A stretch of DNA of 64,000 nucleotides from Fontivita pretiosa. Lineage in GTDB: Bacteria; Planctomycetota; Phycisphaerae; Tepidisphaerales; Tepidisphaeraceae. Within the stretch, counting starts at the first letter, position 1, and each line of letters opens with the position of its first letter. This document shows, one piece after another, positions 56,707-64,000 of the stretch. The stretch spans positions 5,270,001 to 5,334,000 of the forward strand of contig NZ_CP191258.1 of the NCBI RefSeq assembly GCF_050410795.1, read 5' to 3'. A program made the translations under genes and the position numbers. Under the pieces are notes generated by a model. That model made no database searches. It was not told the DNA's origin and was given only the letters and a program-made list of their open reading frames with translations.

Positions 56707-57303
56707 CTACTCCGTCTCGCGAAGGGCGGCGACTTTCTCCTGCAACAGCCGCGTGATCTGTTCCTTGGCGCGGTAAACGCTGTTGATGTGCATGTCGAGC
56801 TTTTCGGCCACTGCCTGTGCGGGCTGATCAAAAACCACAAACAGCTCGAAAGCACGAAACGTCTTGGTGTGGCCCATCGTCTCACGCACTTCCTCCAGCA
56901 GGCGGCGAAGCTGCTGCTGTTCCCACACATCGCTCCAGACCTGCTCGACGGCGATGGCCTCGGGATCGATCTCGTCCAGCGGCTTGCCCTGCAAACGGGC
57001 CTCGTTGCCGATGCGTCGTCGCAGCGCCCGGAACGTGCAGACCTTCAGATACCCGCGAAAACGCCCCTTGCTCGGGTCATACACAAACGTTGGCGACTTG
57101 GCGTAGAAACCCAGCATCACGTCCTGGATCACGTCATCCACGTCCTGCGGCCGGGCGCCCAGTCGTTTGGCGAATCCAGCGATGACCGGTGCGTAACGGG
57201 CGCGGAATTCCTCCCAGGCCATCTCCCGCGGCACCGGGTCCGCCTGATTCAGCCGCAGAAAAATCGTCGGATTGGTCGTGGGATTGTCAGGGCCGGGATT
57301 CAC
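56707..57303 (-). CDS. RNA polymerase sigma factor, sigma-70 family (ECF type)
   Basis: 198 residues from a GTG at 57303 with SD AGGAG at 6-nt spacing. The region 2 helix reads FAKRLGARPQDVDDVIQDVMLGFY, and YDPSKGRFRGYLKVCTFRALRR is its DNA-contacting part. Region 4 (about 140-195) contains AFELFVVFDQPAQAVAEKLDMHINSVYRAKEQITRLL. The layout fits the planctomycete ECF-like factors. No anti-sigma gene is adjacent. It lies downstream of the nos genes on the same strand; a regulatory link is unproven. Confidence 0.88.
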   Translation of the reverse strand: MNPGPDNPTTNPTIFLRLNQADPVPREMAWEEFRARYAPVIAGFAKRLGARPQDVDDVIQDVMLGFYAKSPTFVYDPSKGRFRGYLKVCTFRALRRRIGNEARLQGKPLDEIDPEAIAVEQVWSDVWEQQQLRRLLEEVRETMGHTKTFRAFELFVVFDQPAQAVAEKLDMHINSVYRAKEQITRLLQEKVAALRETE

Positions 57304-57440
57304 GGCATGCTCCTGGTCGTGGCGATCGTCGCGGGTGCTGCGCACGTGTCAGCAGACCTGGCCGCGAGCGAACCTCGCCAACGGGTGATAGGCGCGCAAC
57401 GCCACATTTCTAACACAGCCAGGGAGCCTGCAACAGCCCG

Positions 57441-57941
57441 TCAATCAGGGTTGCGCTGCGACCCGGGGCCTGTGGTTGGCCCGGAAGCAACCGCGGCGGT
57501 CAAGGCGGCAAACGACAGGACCTGATCGCCTGCTCCCTTCTCGGCCGCCACGGCGCGGGCGGCAGATTCCTGCCCGAAAGCCACGATCCCCGAACCCATC
57601 GGCGTGTGGAATTGCCCGCTCAACAGATAGTGCGCCTGCGCGGCATCGAGCCATTGCAGGCTCTGGTAGTCGTGAACATATCGGCGGACGACCCGCAGCT
57701 CGGGATGGGCGCGCTCGTAGGCGATCATGTCACCGATGTCGTCGAACAGAAGATCACGCACTGCACCGTCGGCGTCCGTGACCCGCATGGCGGCGGCGTG
57801 CCGCTCCTCGCTCAGGATCATCCCGCAGTGCACGCATTCATCCGAGCCGTAGCGCACGCGAGGCGGGCCGTCGGCGGGCTGGGGCGAGCAGCCGAAGCCC
57901 GTCACCACCGTCAGCGCCAACCAGGCCAGTACACGCCTCAT
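57441..57941 (-). CDS. nosL: Copper chaperone lipoprotein NosL
   Basis: 166 residues. A short lipoprotein-type signal peptide (GFGC, Cys18) is followed by the NosL copper site ECVHCGMILSEERHAAAM with Cys36, Cys39 and Met41, and the C-terminal TPMGSGIVAFGQ typical of the family. NosL delivers Cu(I) for maturation of the CuZ site of nitrous-oxide reductase. It is the last gene of the nos operon; its ATG overlaps the nosY stop (ATGA). Confidence 0.93.
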   Translation of the reverse strand: MRRVLAWLALTVVTGFGCSPQPADGPPRVRYGSDECVHCGMILSEERHAAAMRVTDADGAVRDLLFDDIGDMIAYERAHPELRVVRRYVHDYQSLQWLDAAQAHYLLSGQFHTPMGSGIVAFGQESAARAVAAEKGAGDQVLSFAALTAAVASGPTTGPGSQRNPD

Positions 57942-58837
57942 ACCGAGGATCTCCGCCTCAGGACGATCGCCGCCAGACACAGCGGCGTCAACGTCCAGAC
58001 CGCCAGGATGCTGCTGAAGATCAGGCTCAGCCATTGCCCGTAGGTTTGCTGTGCGTACAGACCGGCCGGCCCCAGCACGTCCAGCGATGCACCTACCGAC
58101 TGAAGCGACCACATCTTGAAGACCTGAAGCGGATTGAGCAGTGCCAGCGCCAACAGCCGCTCGATCGGCAGCCGGAGACTGAGCGTGCCGGCCATCAGAC
58201 CCAGATCGCTGACGAAGACCAGCGTCAGCCACAGGAATACGGCCGCGCCGATGGCGACGCTGGTTCGCCGCGCCATCGTCGAGAGCAGCAGCCCCAGGCT
58301 CAGCATCGCCAGCGCCAGCACGAACGTGAGCGTGGCCAGCAGCACCAGGCTGGCCGGATGCGTCGCAGCGCCCTGCCAGGCGAGCACGCCCGCGACCGCG
58401 CCGAAACCGAGGCAGATGGATGCCAGCAACGTCGCCGCCAGCCCCAGGAACTTGCCCAGCAGCAACTCGGCGCGATTGACCGGCTGGGCCAGCAGGTACG
58501 CCAGCATCCCGCGTTCACGTTCGGAGGAGATGGTGGCGGCGCCGGCGGTCAGCGCCATCAGCGGCACCACCAGCAGCACCAGATTCACCAGGCCCGCGCT
58601 GGTGCGTCCGAAGCCGCTCATGCCCCCGCCGGCGCTGGCCGCCGACGCATACGAGACCCCCAGCCCCAGTGCCGCCAGCGCCAGCGTGTAGAGCATGAAC
58701 CACCGGCTGCGCAGCGCATCGCGAAGCTCTCGCCGCCCGAACAGCAGGATCGATTCCAGTGTCGATGCACCGCGCGACAGCGCCGCGGCGAGCGGGTCCG
58801 AGACAGGTTGATTTGCTGCGGCGACTTTCGTTTTCAT
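57938..58837 (-). CDS. nosY: NosY-type ABC transporter permease
   Basis: 299 residues with about six membrane spans and the ABC-2 type SSERERGMLAYLLAQPVNRAELLLGKFLG segment near residue 110. It forms the transporter with NosF in maturation of N2O reductase; its function relates to supply of sulfur or copper for CuZ. Both ends overlap neighbours (NosF stop at 58834, nosL start at 57941), so translation is coupled. Confidence 0.92.
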   Translation of the reverse strand: MKTKVAAANQPVSDPLAAALSRGASTLESILLFGRRELRDALRSRWFMLYTLALAALGLGVSYASAASAGGGMSGFGRTSAGLVNLVLLVVPLMALTAGAATISSERERGMLAYLLAQPVNRAELLLGKFLGLAATLLASICLGFGAVAGVLAWQGAATHPASLVLLATLTFVLALAMLSLGLLLSTMARRTSVAIGAAVFLWLTLVFVSDLGLMAGTLSLRLPIERLLALALLNPLQVFKMWSLQSVGASLDVLGPAGLYAQQTYGQWLSLIFSSILAVWTLTPLCLAAIVLRRRSSV

Positions 58838-59718
58838 TGCGGCACCTCGCGATCAGCAGCCCTGGCGACGATGTCGAAGTCCTCCACCCGGATGGCCGCC
58901 GCCTCCAGACGATGCAGCGCCTCGGCGCGGCGTGTCCGCTCGGCGACAACATAGATTCCGCGCCCGTTGCGGTGTGCGGCGAACCCGCTGGCGTTCAGCA
59001 GCTCGATCGCCGCCCCAATTCGCGATGGATCAAGCTGCACGTGCAGCAGGGTCTGCTGCTGGCGGGCGGCGATGAACTGCGCCGCGGGCAGGTCGCCGGT
59101 CTTCACCCCACGATCCAGCGTGACCACGCGTGTCGCCAGCGCCTCGATCTCCTCGGGGCGATGCGAAGCAAACAGAATCGCGCGGCTGGACGAACGCGCC
59201 AGCGACGACAACAGCGAGATGAACTGCGCGCGGCCGCAGGCATCGAGGCTGGCGGTGACCTCGTCCAGAACGAGCACCGGCGGCTCGCCCAGCAACGCGA
59301 TCGCCAGCGCCAGACGCTGCTTCATCCCGCCGGACAATTCCCGCACACGCTTGTGCTGATCTGCCCCCAGCCGCACGCGCTCCAGAACCGGCTGGATATC
59401 GTCCACCTGTAAGCCCCTGAGCCGTCCGAAAAACCTCACCGCCTCGCCGACGCGCAGCTCATCCTGGAAACCCAGCTCCTGCGGGACGTATCCGATCAGC
59501 CGCCGCGCCAGCTTGCCCTGCTTCCAGGCATCCAGCCCGGCGATTCGGATGCGTCCCTGGTATCTGAAGGCTCCCAGCACGCAGCGGATGATGGTCGTCT
59601 TGCCCGCGCCGTTCTGTCCCCAAAGCGCCACCGCCTCGCCAGCGTTGATCGTCAGCGACACATCATTCACCGCGATGGCTCGTCCGAATCGCTTGGTCAG
59701 GTGTTCGATGCTGATCAT
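58834..59718 (-). CDS. nosF: NosF ABC transporter ATP-binding protein
   Basis: 294 residues. Walker A WGQNGAGKTT (Lys40), signature LSGGMKQRLALA, Walker B VLVLDEVTASLD (Val replaces the usual Pro) and an H-loop in LFASHRPEE. A C-terminal extension of about 80 residues is typical of NosF-like proteins. It powers the NosDFY transporter. Good SD (GGAGG, 6 nt from the ATG). Overlaps nosD upstream and nosY downstream by four bases each. Confidence 0.93.
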   Translation of the reverse strand: MISIEHLTKRFGRAIAVNDVSLTINAGEAVALWGQNGAGKTTIIRCVLGAFRYQGRIRIAGLDAWKQGKLARRLIGYVPQELGFQDELRVGEAVRFFGRLRGLQVDDIQPVLERVRLGADQHKRVRELSGGMKQRLALAIALLGEPPVLVLDEVTASLDACGRAQFISLLSSLARSSSRAILFASHRPEEIEALATRVVTLDRGVKTGDLPAAQFIAARQQQTLLHVQLDPSRIGAAIELLNASGFAAHRNGRGIYVVAERTRRAEALHRLEAAAIRVEDFDIVARAADREVPQ

Positions 59719-61115
59719 GCGGCACCTCCGACAATGGGGACAACGCCAACCGATGGCCGAGCAGGAGCATGGCGAATGCGAGGCACTCCCAGTGCAGCCA
59801 TCGCGATGATCCCCGCCACACACACCATCGCCGCGCCAACCGCCGCCAGCGCGCCGCGCTGCGATTGCCCGCTGCCGGCCACCGCCAGCTCGACCGGTCG
59901 CATCAGCGGTGCCGGATCGGCGAACTTGGCTTCCGGCTGCACCGCCGGCAGCGCTCGACCGATGAACTCCAGCGCATCGTGCGCCGGGCTGAACAGCATC
60001 AGCCGCAGTTTCGGCTCGCGATCAATCAGGCTCTCGAACAGCTTGCGAGCCCGGTAGGGCTGATCTCCAACGCCGTCGTGGTCGGCGTCGTAGCCGCCGT
60101 AGTCGGACCAGAAATTGCCACGCCCGCCGTGTGCGAACTCATTGCCGTCGATGCCGCCGCGGCCCTGCACCGCCACCTGCTCGATGTTGTCGATGAAGTT
60201 GTTGCCCACGATCCGATTGCCGCGCACCGCCGGCAGAACCGTCATCCCGATGTCATTGCACGCGAAGGTATTGCCGCTGATCACGGCGCTGCCGGGCCGG
60301 CGCGTGTACGGAGAGCCATCGATGTACACGCCGACGCGGTTGCCGCTGAACAGGTTGCCTTCGATCGTGTAGGCGTCGATCTCCTTCAGCCCCACGCCGT
60401 AACCACTGGGGCCCCGGTTGCCCACGAACCGGTTGCCCCGAAGTGTGAAGCTCCGCCCGTACATCAGGTACACGCCCACCGAGTTGTCGCACAGCAGGTT
60501 GCCCTCGAGCGTGACCTGGTTGGCGAACATCAGGTGAAAGCCGTAGCGGTTGTTTCGCGAGACGTTGTCCCGGACGATCACCCTGTTTGAATACCACAGA
60601 AGCGCATCGCGTCCGTTCTCGATCACGTTCTGCTCGATCACGCAATCGTCCGAGCGGAACAGGCGAAGCGCATCGCCTCGACGCGCGATGTCCAGTGGCT
60701 TGGAGCTGATGTGATTTCGGCTGATGCGGCAACCAGGGGCCAGCTTCAGGTCAATTCCGAACAGCACGTCCTGGAAGCGGTTGTCCTCGATGACGGCGTT
60801 GGCCGCCAGCACGCGGATGCCGGTGTTCTCGTGGTCCAGGCTGTCGCCGCTGCCACGGATCACCAGCCCGCTGACCCGGCAGTCGCGCGCGGCCAGGATG
60901 ATCACGTCGCCCCTGCCGCCGCCGTCAATGGTGGGCCAGCCATGACCGACCAGGCTGATCGGTTTGCTGACCACGATGCCGCCGCGGTACACCCCCGGCC
61001 CCAGCTCGATGGTGGCGCCGGGCTCGGCCGCGTCGATCCGCGCCTGAAGGTCCTGGGCGGCAGTGACGGCGGCGATGAACAGGCTCAGGAAGATAGCGAC
61101 GCTCAGGTCGCGCAT
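59715..61115 (-). CDS. nosD: NosD periplasmic maturation protein
   Basis: 466 residues. A signal peptide (about 1-20) and a right-handed beta-helix of repeated parallel strands (GIRVLAANAVIEDNRFQD, YGFHLMFANQVTLEGNLLCDN, GVGLKEIDAYTIEGNLFSGN) precede the NosD motif GGRGNFWSDYGGYDADHDGVGD. A C-terminal membrane span (about 425-447) and a short basic tail end it. NosD acts with NosF and NosY in CuZ assembly of N2O reductase. The ATG at 61115 overlaps the upstream gene by 13 bases. Confidence 0.93.
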   Translation of the reverse strand: MRDLSVAIFLSLFIAAVTAAQDLQARIDAAEPGATIELGPGVYRGGIVVSKPISLVGHGWPTIDGGGRGDVIILAARDCRVSGLVIRGSGDSLDHENTGIRVLAANAVIEDNRFQDVLFGIDLKLAPGCRISRNHISSKPLDIARRGDALRLFRSDDCVIEQNVIENGRDALLWYSNRVIVRDNVSRNNRYGFHLMFANQVTLEGNLLCDNSVGVYLMYGRSFTLRGNRFVGNRGPSGYGVGLKEIDAYTIEGNLFSGNRVGVYIDGSPYTRRPGSAVISGNTFACNDIGMTVLPAVRGNRIVGNNFIDNIEQVAVQGRGGIDGNEFAHGGRGNFWSDYGGYDADHDGVGDQPYRARKLFESLIDREPKLRLMLFSPAHDALEFIGRALPAVQPEAKFADPAPLMRPVELAVAGSGQSQRGALAAVGAAMVCVAGIIAMAALGVPRIRHAPARPSVGVVPIVGGAA

Positions 61116-61792
61116 GGCACACCCTTCTGCCCGCCAGCGGCGCTTTGCACGGCCCGCTCGAACAGCGGCTTGTATGCCAGCCGATGAAACACCAGCGCCA
61201 GCAGCGACAGTCCCGACGCCGCCCACGCCAGGTACAGCCCCCAGCCCATCCAGGCGATCGTCCTGAACTGCCCGATCTGCCCGACCCCCAGGATCGTCGG
61301 CACGAAGGGTTTGACGCTGGAGGACAACGGCGCATGCGGATCCAGGTTCAGTCCAAACTCCCTCATCCACCAGTACATGTCTCCCAGGAATGCCGCCGGG
61401 AACAGGATCGTTGGCAGCACCAGCAGCACCGCCCAGCGCGAGTGGATGAACGTGGCGCCTTCGACCAGCAGCACCATCGCGATGATTGCCCAGACGCTGA
61501 TGGTCTTCTCCAGCGGCGCTGCTTCCTCAAGTCGGCGCATCCCGATGTAGTGGTTCAGCGCATTGATCTCGCGAACGTGTCCTTCCACGCGGTTTACGTA
61601 CGCCGTCAGGTACAGTCCCTTGGGGTACTGCGGCGCTTCGAGCTTCATGTGCCAGTAGGGCAGGAACAGGGAAGCCAGCAGGCAGATCCGCGCTGCCGAC
61701 AGCGTGATCGTGGGCAGCGCATATCGCCCCGGGTGGCGCGTCAGTTCCTCTGGTGGGATCCGCGGACCGAAAATACGGGTGATGATGCTCAT
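61103..61792 (-). CDS. NosB-like membrane protein of the nos operon
   Basis: 229 residues, four predicted spans (about 29-46, 99-118, 122-145, 178-202). The first loop (about 49-95) is polar and contains LNHYIGMRRLEEAAP. No catalytic motif. Its place directly between nosZ and nosD, overlapping nosD, matches the membrane protein called NosB in clade II (epsilonproteobacterial and other) nos clusters, where its function is unknown. Assigned by position and topology; homology to named NosB could not be tested here. Confidence 0.7.
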   Translation of the reverse strand: MSIITRIFGPRIPPEELTRHPGRYALPTITLSAARICLLASLFLPYWHMKLEAPQYPKGLYLTAYVNRVEGHVREINALNHYIGMRRLEEAAPLEKTISVWAIIAMVLLVEGATFIHSRWAVLLVLPTILFPAAFLGDMYWWMREFGLNLDPHAPLSSSVKPFVPTILGVGQIGQFRTIAWMGWGLYLAWAASGLSLLALVFHRLAYKPLFERAVQSAAGGQKGVPCAT

Positions 61793-61819
61793 GGTTCAAC
61801 TCCACGATTGGCCATGCCT

Positions 61820-61870
61820 CGCGACGGCGGGCCATCGCGCCACGCGGGCGCTTCGGCGCCCGCCGTCGCG
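61820..61870. repeat. Strong hairpin between nosZ and the NosB-like gene
   Basis: CGCGACGGCGGGC (61820-61832) and GCCCGCCGTCGCG (61858-61870) form a perfect 13-bp stem with a 25-nt loop, inside the 114-bp intercistronic gap. No T-tract follows on either strand. It may stabilise the nosZ transcript 3' end or reduce read-through, or be a member of the extragenic palindrome family. Confidence 0.6.
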
Positions 61871-61906
61871 GGCAGGCGATACATCCTCAGCAGGCGCAAC
61901 GTATGT

Positions 61907-63964
61907 CTACCGGGCATCCGCCGCGGGCGCCGCGCCGCCGGCCCGCGGTTTGACCTGAAGGTAGCCCATCATTTCCAGATGCAGCGCCGAGCAGAACTCC
62001 GTGCAGTAGAACGGATAGGTTCCGGCCCGGCTGGCCTTGAACTCGATCTGCTGATACTCGCCCGGCTCCAGGCTCAGGTTGATGTTGTAGCCGCCGACGC
62101 AGAAGCCGTGCGTTGCGTCCGGCGCCTGCTCCAGATTGGTCAGGTGCCAGACCACCGTCTCGCCCTCTTCCACTTCCACGTTTTCGGGCGTGAAGTGGCT
62201 GCGAACGACGGTCATGTACACGTGCACCTTGCCATCAGGCTCCCTGACCACCTTCTCGTCTCCGGGCATCGGCGCCTTGGGGTCCACGGCATTGATTTCC
62301 GGATTCCAGCCCACCTCCGGATACACCGCCCACGGCTGGAGCTTGTCGGCCTTGATCATCTGGGCATAATGCGGCTCGCCGCTGCCGATCGGCATGTCGT
62401 AGAGGAGCTGCATCCTGTCCCCCCCCTCGCTGATGTCCACGAGCTGGAAGTTCTGCGGCAGCAGCGGGCCGGTCTGGAAGAAACGGTCCACCGACCACTT
62501 GTTCATCCCGATCATATACTTGCCGTCGGGAGACGCCGTGTCCCCCTCGGCGCAGACCAGATGCCCGATGTTGTAGTGCATCGGGACCTTGCCGACGACC
62601 TTCCACGGCTGCTGCCCGTGCTTGGCCAGCTTCCCACCCAGCGTCCAGCGGGCAATCGCCGAGTCCAGGAACAACGACGTGTACGCGTATCCCTTGTCGT
62701 CAAACTGCGTATGCAGCGGCCCGAGGCCCAGCTCCACCTGCACTTCCTTGCAGGCATCAAAGTCGAGCACCGGCACGCCGTACTCGTCCCGGGAAGCGAT
62801 CTTGCCCGATGCGATCGCCGCCTTGATCTTCGCCGTCGAGTACACCGTCACGTGCGGATCGAGCTTGCCGGAGACGACGATGTATTCGCCATCCGGAGTC
62901 ACATCCACCCCGTGCGGGCTCTTGGGCTCCGGTATGAACCACAACACGCCTTCCTTGACCGACGTGTCCAGCCGAAGCACCTTGAAACCGTTGATCGTCT
63001 CGGCCCGGCCAGCCTTCACAAGCTGCTCGGCCTTCTTCCAGTCCACCACGTGCAGATAGTCCATGTCTCTCTGGCTGGCGGCGGCTTCCAGCGGCGGCTG
63101 GCCTTTCTCGATGGCACCATACGCCGCCTCCGCGTTGAACGAGTTGCCGAACAGCAACCCGTCGCTGGCGAACTTGCCCGCGTCGAAGAGATCCTGGTGA
63201 TACGGCGGCAGCTCCAGCGCAAAGCTCTGGTCCTTGTCGATCCGACCCTTGGCGCGATCGAACTTCCACAGCGTCACCATCCCCCGGTACTGCTTCTTGA
63301 AGTCCTCGATCGGCGCATAGCTGTTGCCCAGCGGGTTGGCGTACTGCCCGCCCTCGATGATGTATTCCGTGTTCGGAGTGACGAACCCGCATCCGTGATC
63401 GCTGAGCGTGATCGGGTTCTTCAGGATCTGCTTGGTCTCGAAGTCTCGCAGGTCGATCACCGCGATCCGCGCGTTGGCCTTGTCGCCGATGAACAGGAAC
63501 TGTCCGTCGTACTCGCCATTGGTCTCCGACAGCGCCGGATGGTGCGTGTCGCCCCAGCGAATCTTGTGCTTCTCATCAAGATCCCCGCCGGCCAGCACAT
63601 GCTCGCCCGCCCCGTAGCCGTAGCCTTGCCAGGGCTCGGGCGTGAACACCGCGATCGTGCGCAGCAGGCGCATCGACGGCACGCCGATCACGAAGATCTG
63701 CCCGCTGTGTCCGCCCGAAGCGAACGTGATGTACTCGTCGTGGCGGCCGCTGGGCATGTATGTCTTGGCCGCCGCGATCAGGTCATCCACGTTCAGCCCG
63801 CGCTCTGAAGCGATCTTCTGAAGCTGCGCCACGTGCCCGCTGCCCAGCTCCACCTTCGCCGGCGGATCCTGTGCCGCCACTACCCCGCACAACCCCGCCA
63901 CGCCCACTGCTACCGCGGCCGATCGGGCCGCGCCCTTGATCCGTTGCTTCATGTCTCGCCACAT
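61907..63964 (-). CDS. nosZ: Nitrous-oxide reductase, clade II (Sec-type) NosZ
   Basis: 685 residues. The signal peptide (about 1-31, MWRDMKQRIKG...VVAAQDP) has no twin-arginine motif, as in clade II (Sec-dependent) NosZ. The beta-propeller holds the CuZ histidines: DTHHPALSE, LSDHGCGF, PHGVDVTPDG, GPLHTQFDDKGYAYTS and HYNIGHLVC. The C-terminal cupredoxin domain has the CuA site: His619 (ATHGFCVGG), Cys654, Cys658, His662 and Met665 in CTEFCSALHLEM. It reduces N2O to N2 in the periplasm. First gene of the nos operon seen here; AGGAC precedes the ATG. Anything upstream is outside the window. Confidence 0.95.
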   Translation of the reverse strand: MWRDMKQRIKGAARSAAVAVGVAGLCGVVAAQDPPAKVELGSGHVAQLQKIASERGLNVDDLIAAAKTYMPSGRHDEYITFASGGHSGQIFVIGVPSMRLLRTIAVFTPEPWQGYGYGAGEHVLAGGDLDEKHKIRWGDTHHPALSETNGEYDGQFLFIGDKANARIAVIDLRDFETKQILKNPITLSDHGCGFVTPNTEYIIEGGQYANPLGNSYAPIEDFKKQYRGMVTLWKFDRAKGRIDKDQSFALELPPYHQDLFDAGKFASDGLLFGNSFNAEAAYGAIEKGQPPLEAAASQRDMDYLHVVDWKKAEQLVKAGRAETINGFKVLRLDTSVKEGVLWFIPEPKSPHGVDVTPDGEYIVVSGKLDPHVTVYSTAKIKAAIASGKIASRDEYGVPVLDFDACKEVQVELGLGPLHTQFDDKGYAYTSLFLDSAIARWTLGGKLAKHGQQPWKVVGKVPMHYNIGHLVCAEGDTASPDGKYMIGMNKWSVDRFFQTGPLLPQNFQLVDISEGGDRMQLLYDMPIGSGEPHYAQMIKADKLQPWAVYPEVGWNPEINAVDPKAPMPGDEKVVREPDGKVHVYMTVVRSHFTPENVEVEEGETVVWHLTNLEQAPDATHGFCVGGYNINLSLEPGEYQQIEFKASRAGTYPFYCTEFCSALHLEMMGYLQVKPRAGGAAPAADAR

Positions 63965-64000
63965 GGCTCAGGTCCTTTCCGTGAGTGTTCGCGAGGGTCG

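Noticed and set aside
61145..63808. 887-codon open frame on the plus strand across nosZ and nosB
   Set aside because: Shadow of the nos genes; His/Arg/Asp/Val-rich composition with no family likeness.

Overview
The window is high-GC bacterial chromosome, densely packed with genes on both strands and with no sign of plasmid or phage. The content points to a planctomycete, most likely of the Phycisphaerae type. It encodes a PEP-CTERM secreted protein, an IEPRRLL (LEPR-XLL-like) N-terminus on a CAP/RTX protein, two DUF1570 putative metalloproteases, a DUF1844 protein, two secreted squalene-cyclase-like repeat proteins and a GH106-like giant glycosidase. WaaA (Kdo transferase), a LolCD-type ABC transporter and many lipoprotein signal peptides imply a Gram-negative envelope with LPS. 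The assignment is inferred from gene content; no rRNA is present.

Layout. 1-9.1 kb: the left edge cuts a ferredoxin-Rieske fusion gene, followed by a HEAT-repeat membrane protein, a GH16 glucanase, a PEP-CTERM protein, a lipoprotein amidase, a PfkB kinase, two small lipoproteins and guaB. 9.2-11.8 kb: two small membrane/SRPBCC proteins and a zinc alcohol dehydrogenase. 11.8-19.5 kb (minus strand): a translationally coupled pair of paralogous glycosyltransferase-like genes, ilvE, lolD, lolC, a doubtful small ORF and lysS. 19.6-27 kb: DUF1570 protein, alpha-glucan phosphorylase, folK, the pair of squalene-cyclase-like secreted proteins and UDP-glucuronate decarboxylase. 27-36 kb: GH106-like protein, CAP/RTX protein and aconitase. 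36-49 kb: DUF2339 protein, acylphosphatase, DUF1570 lipoprotein, a degenerate metallo-beta-lactamase-fold protein, glycerate kinase, MFS transporter, ribokinase, recQ, a coiled membrane protein and an FAD reductase. 49-57 kb: mfd, DUF1844, initiator tRNA, a small membrane protein, a TIM-barrel isomerase, waaA and an ECF-type sigma factor.

57.4-64 kb (minus strand) is the most coherent system: nosZ, a NosB-like membrane protein, nosD, nosF, nosY and nosL. The last five are joined by start/stop overlaps. NosZ has a Sec-type rather than twin-arginine leader, so this looks like a clade II (atypical) nitrous-oxide reductase cluster. It would reduce N2O to N2 in the periplasm, with NosD/F/Y/L supplying maturation and copper delivery. 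No nosR is visible; the upstream side lies outside the window.

Regulatory observations: one strong sigma70-like promoter and one strong terminator flank the initiator tRNA, and a second terminator follows the PEP-CTERM gene. Several genes (GH16, pfkB-type, guaB, UDP-glucuronate decarboxylase, ribokinase, recQ) have no Shine-Dalgarno sequence and carry a -10-like hexamer only 6-10 nt before the ATG, which suggests leaderless mRNAs. A family of short GC-rich palindromes (cacgggc...gcccgtg type) is scattered in intergenic spaces. No gene-free stretch exceeds about 300 bases.
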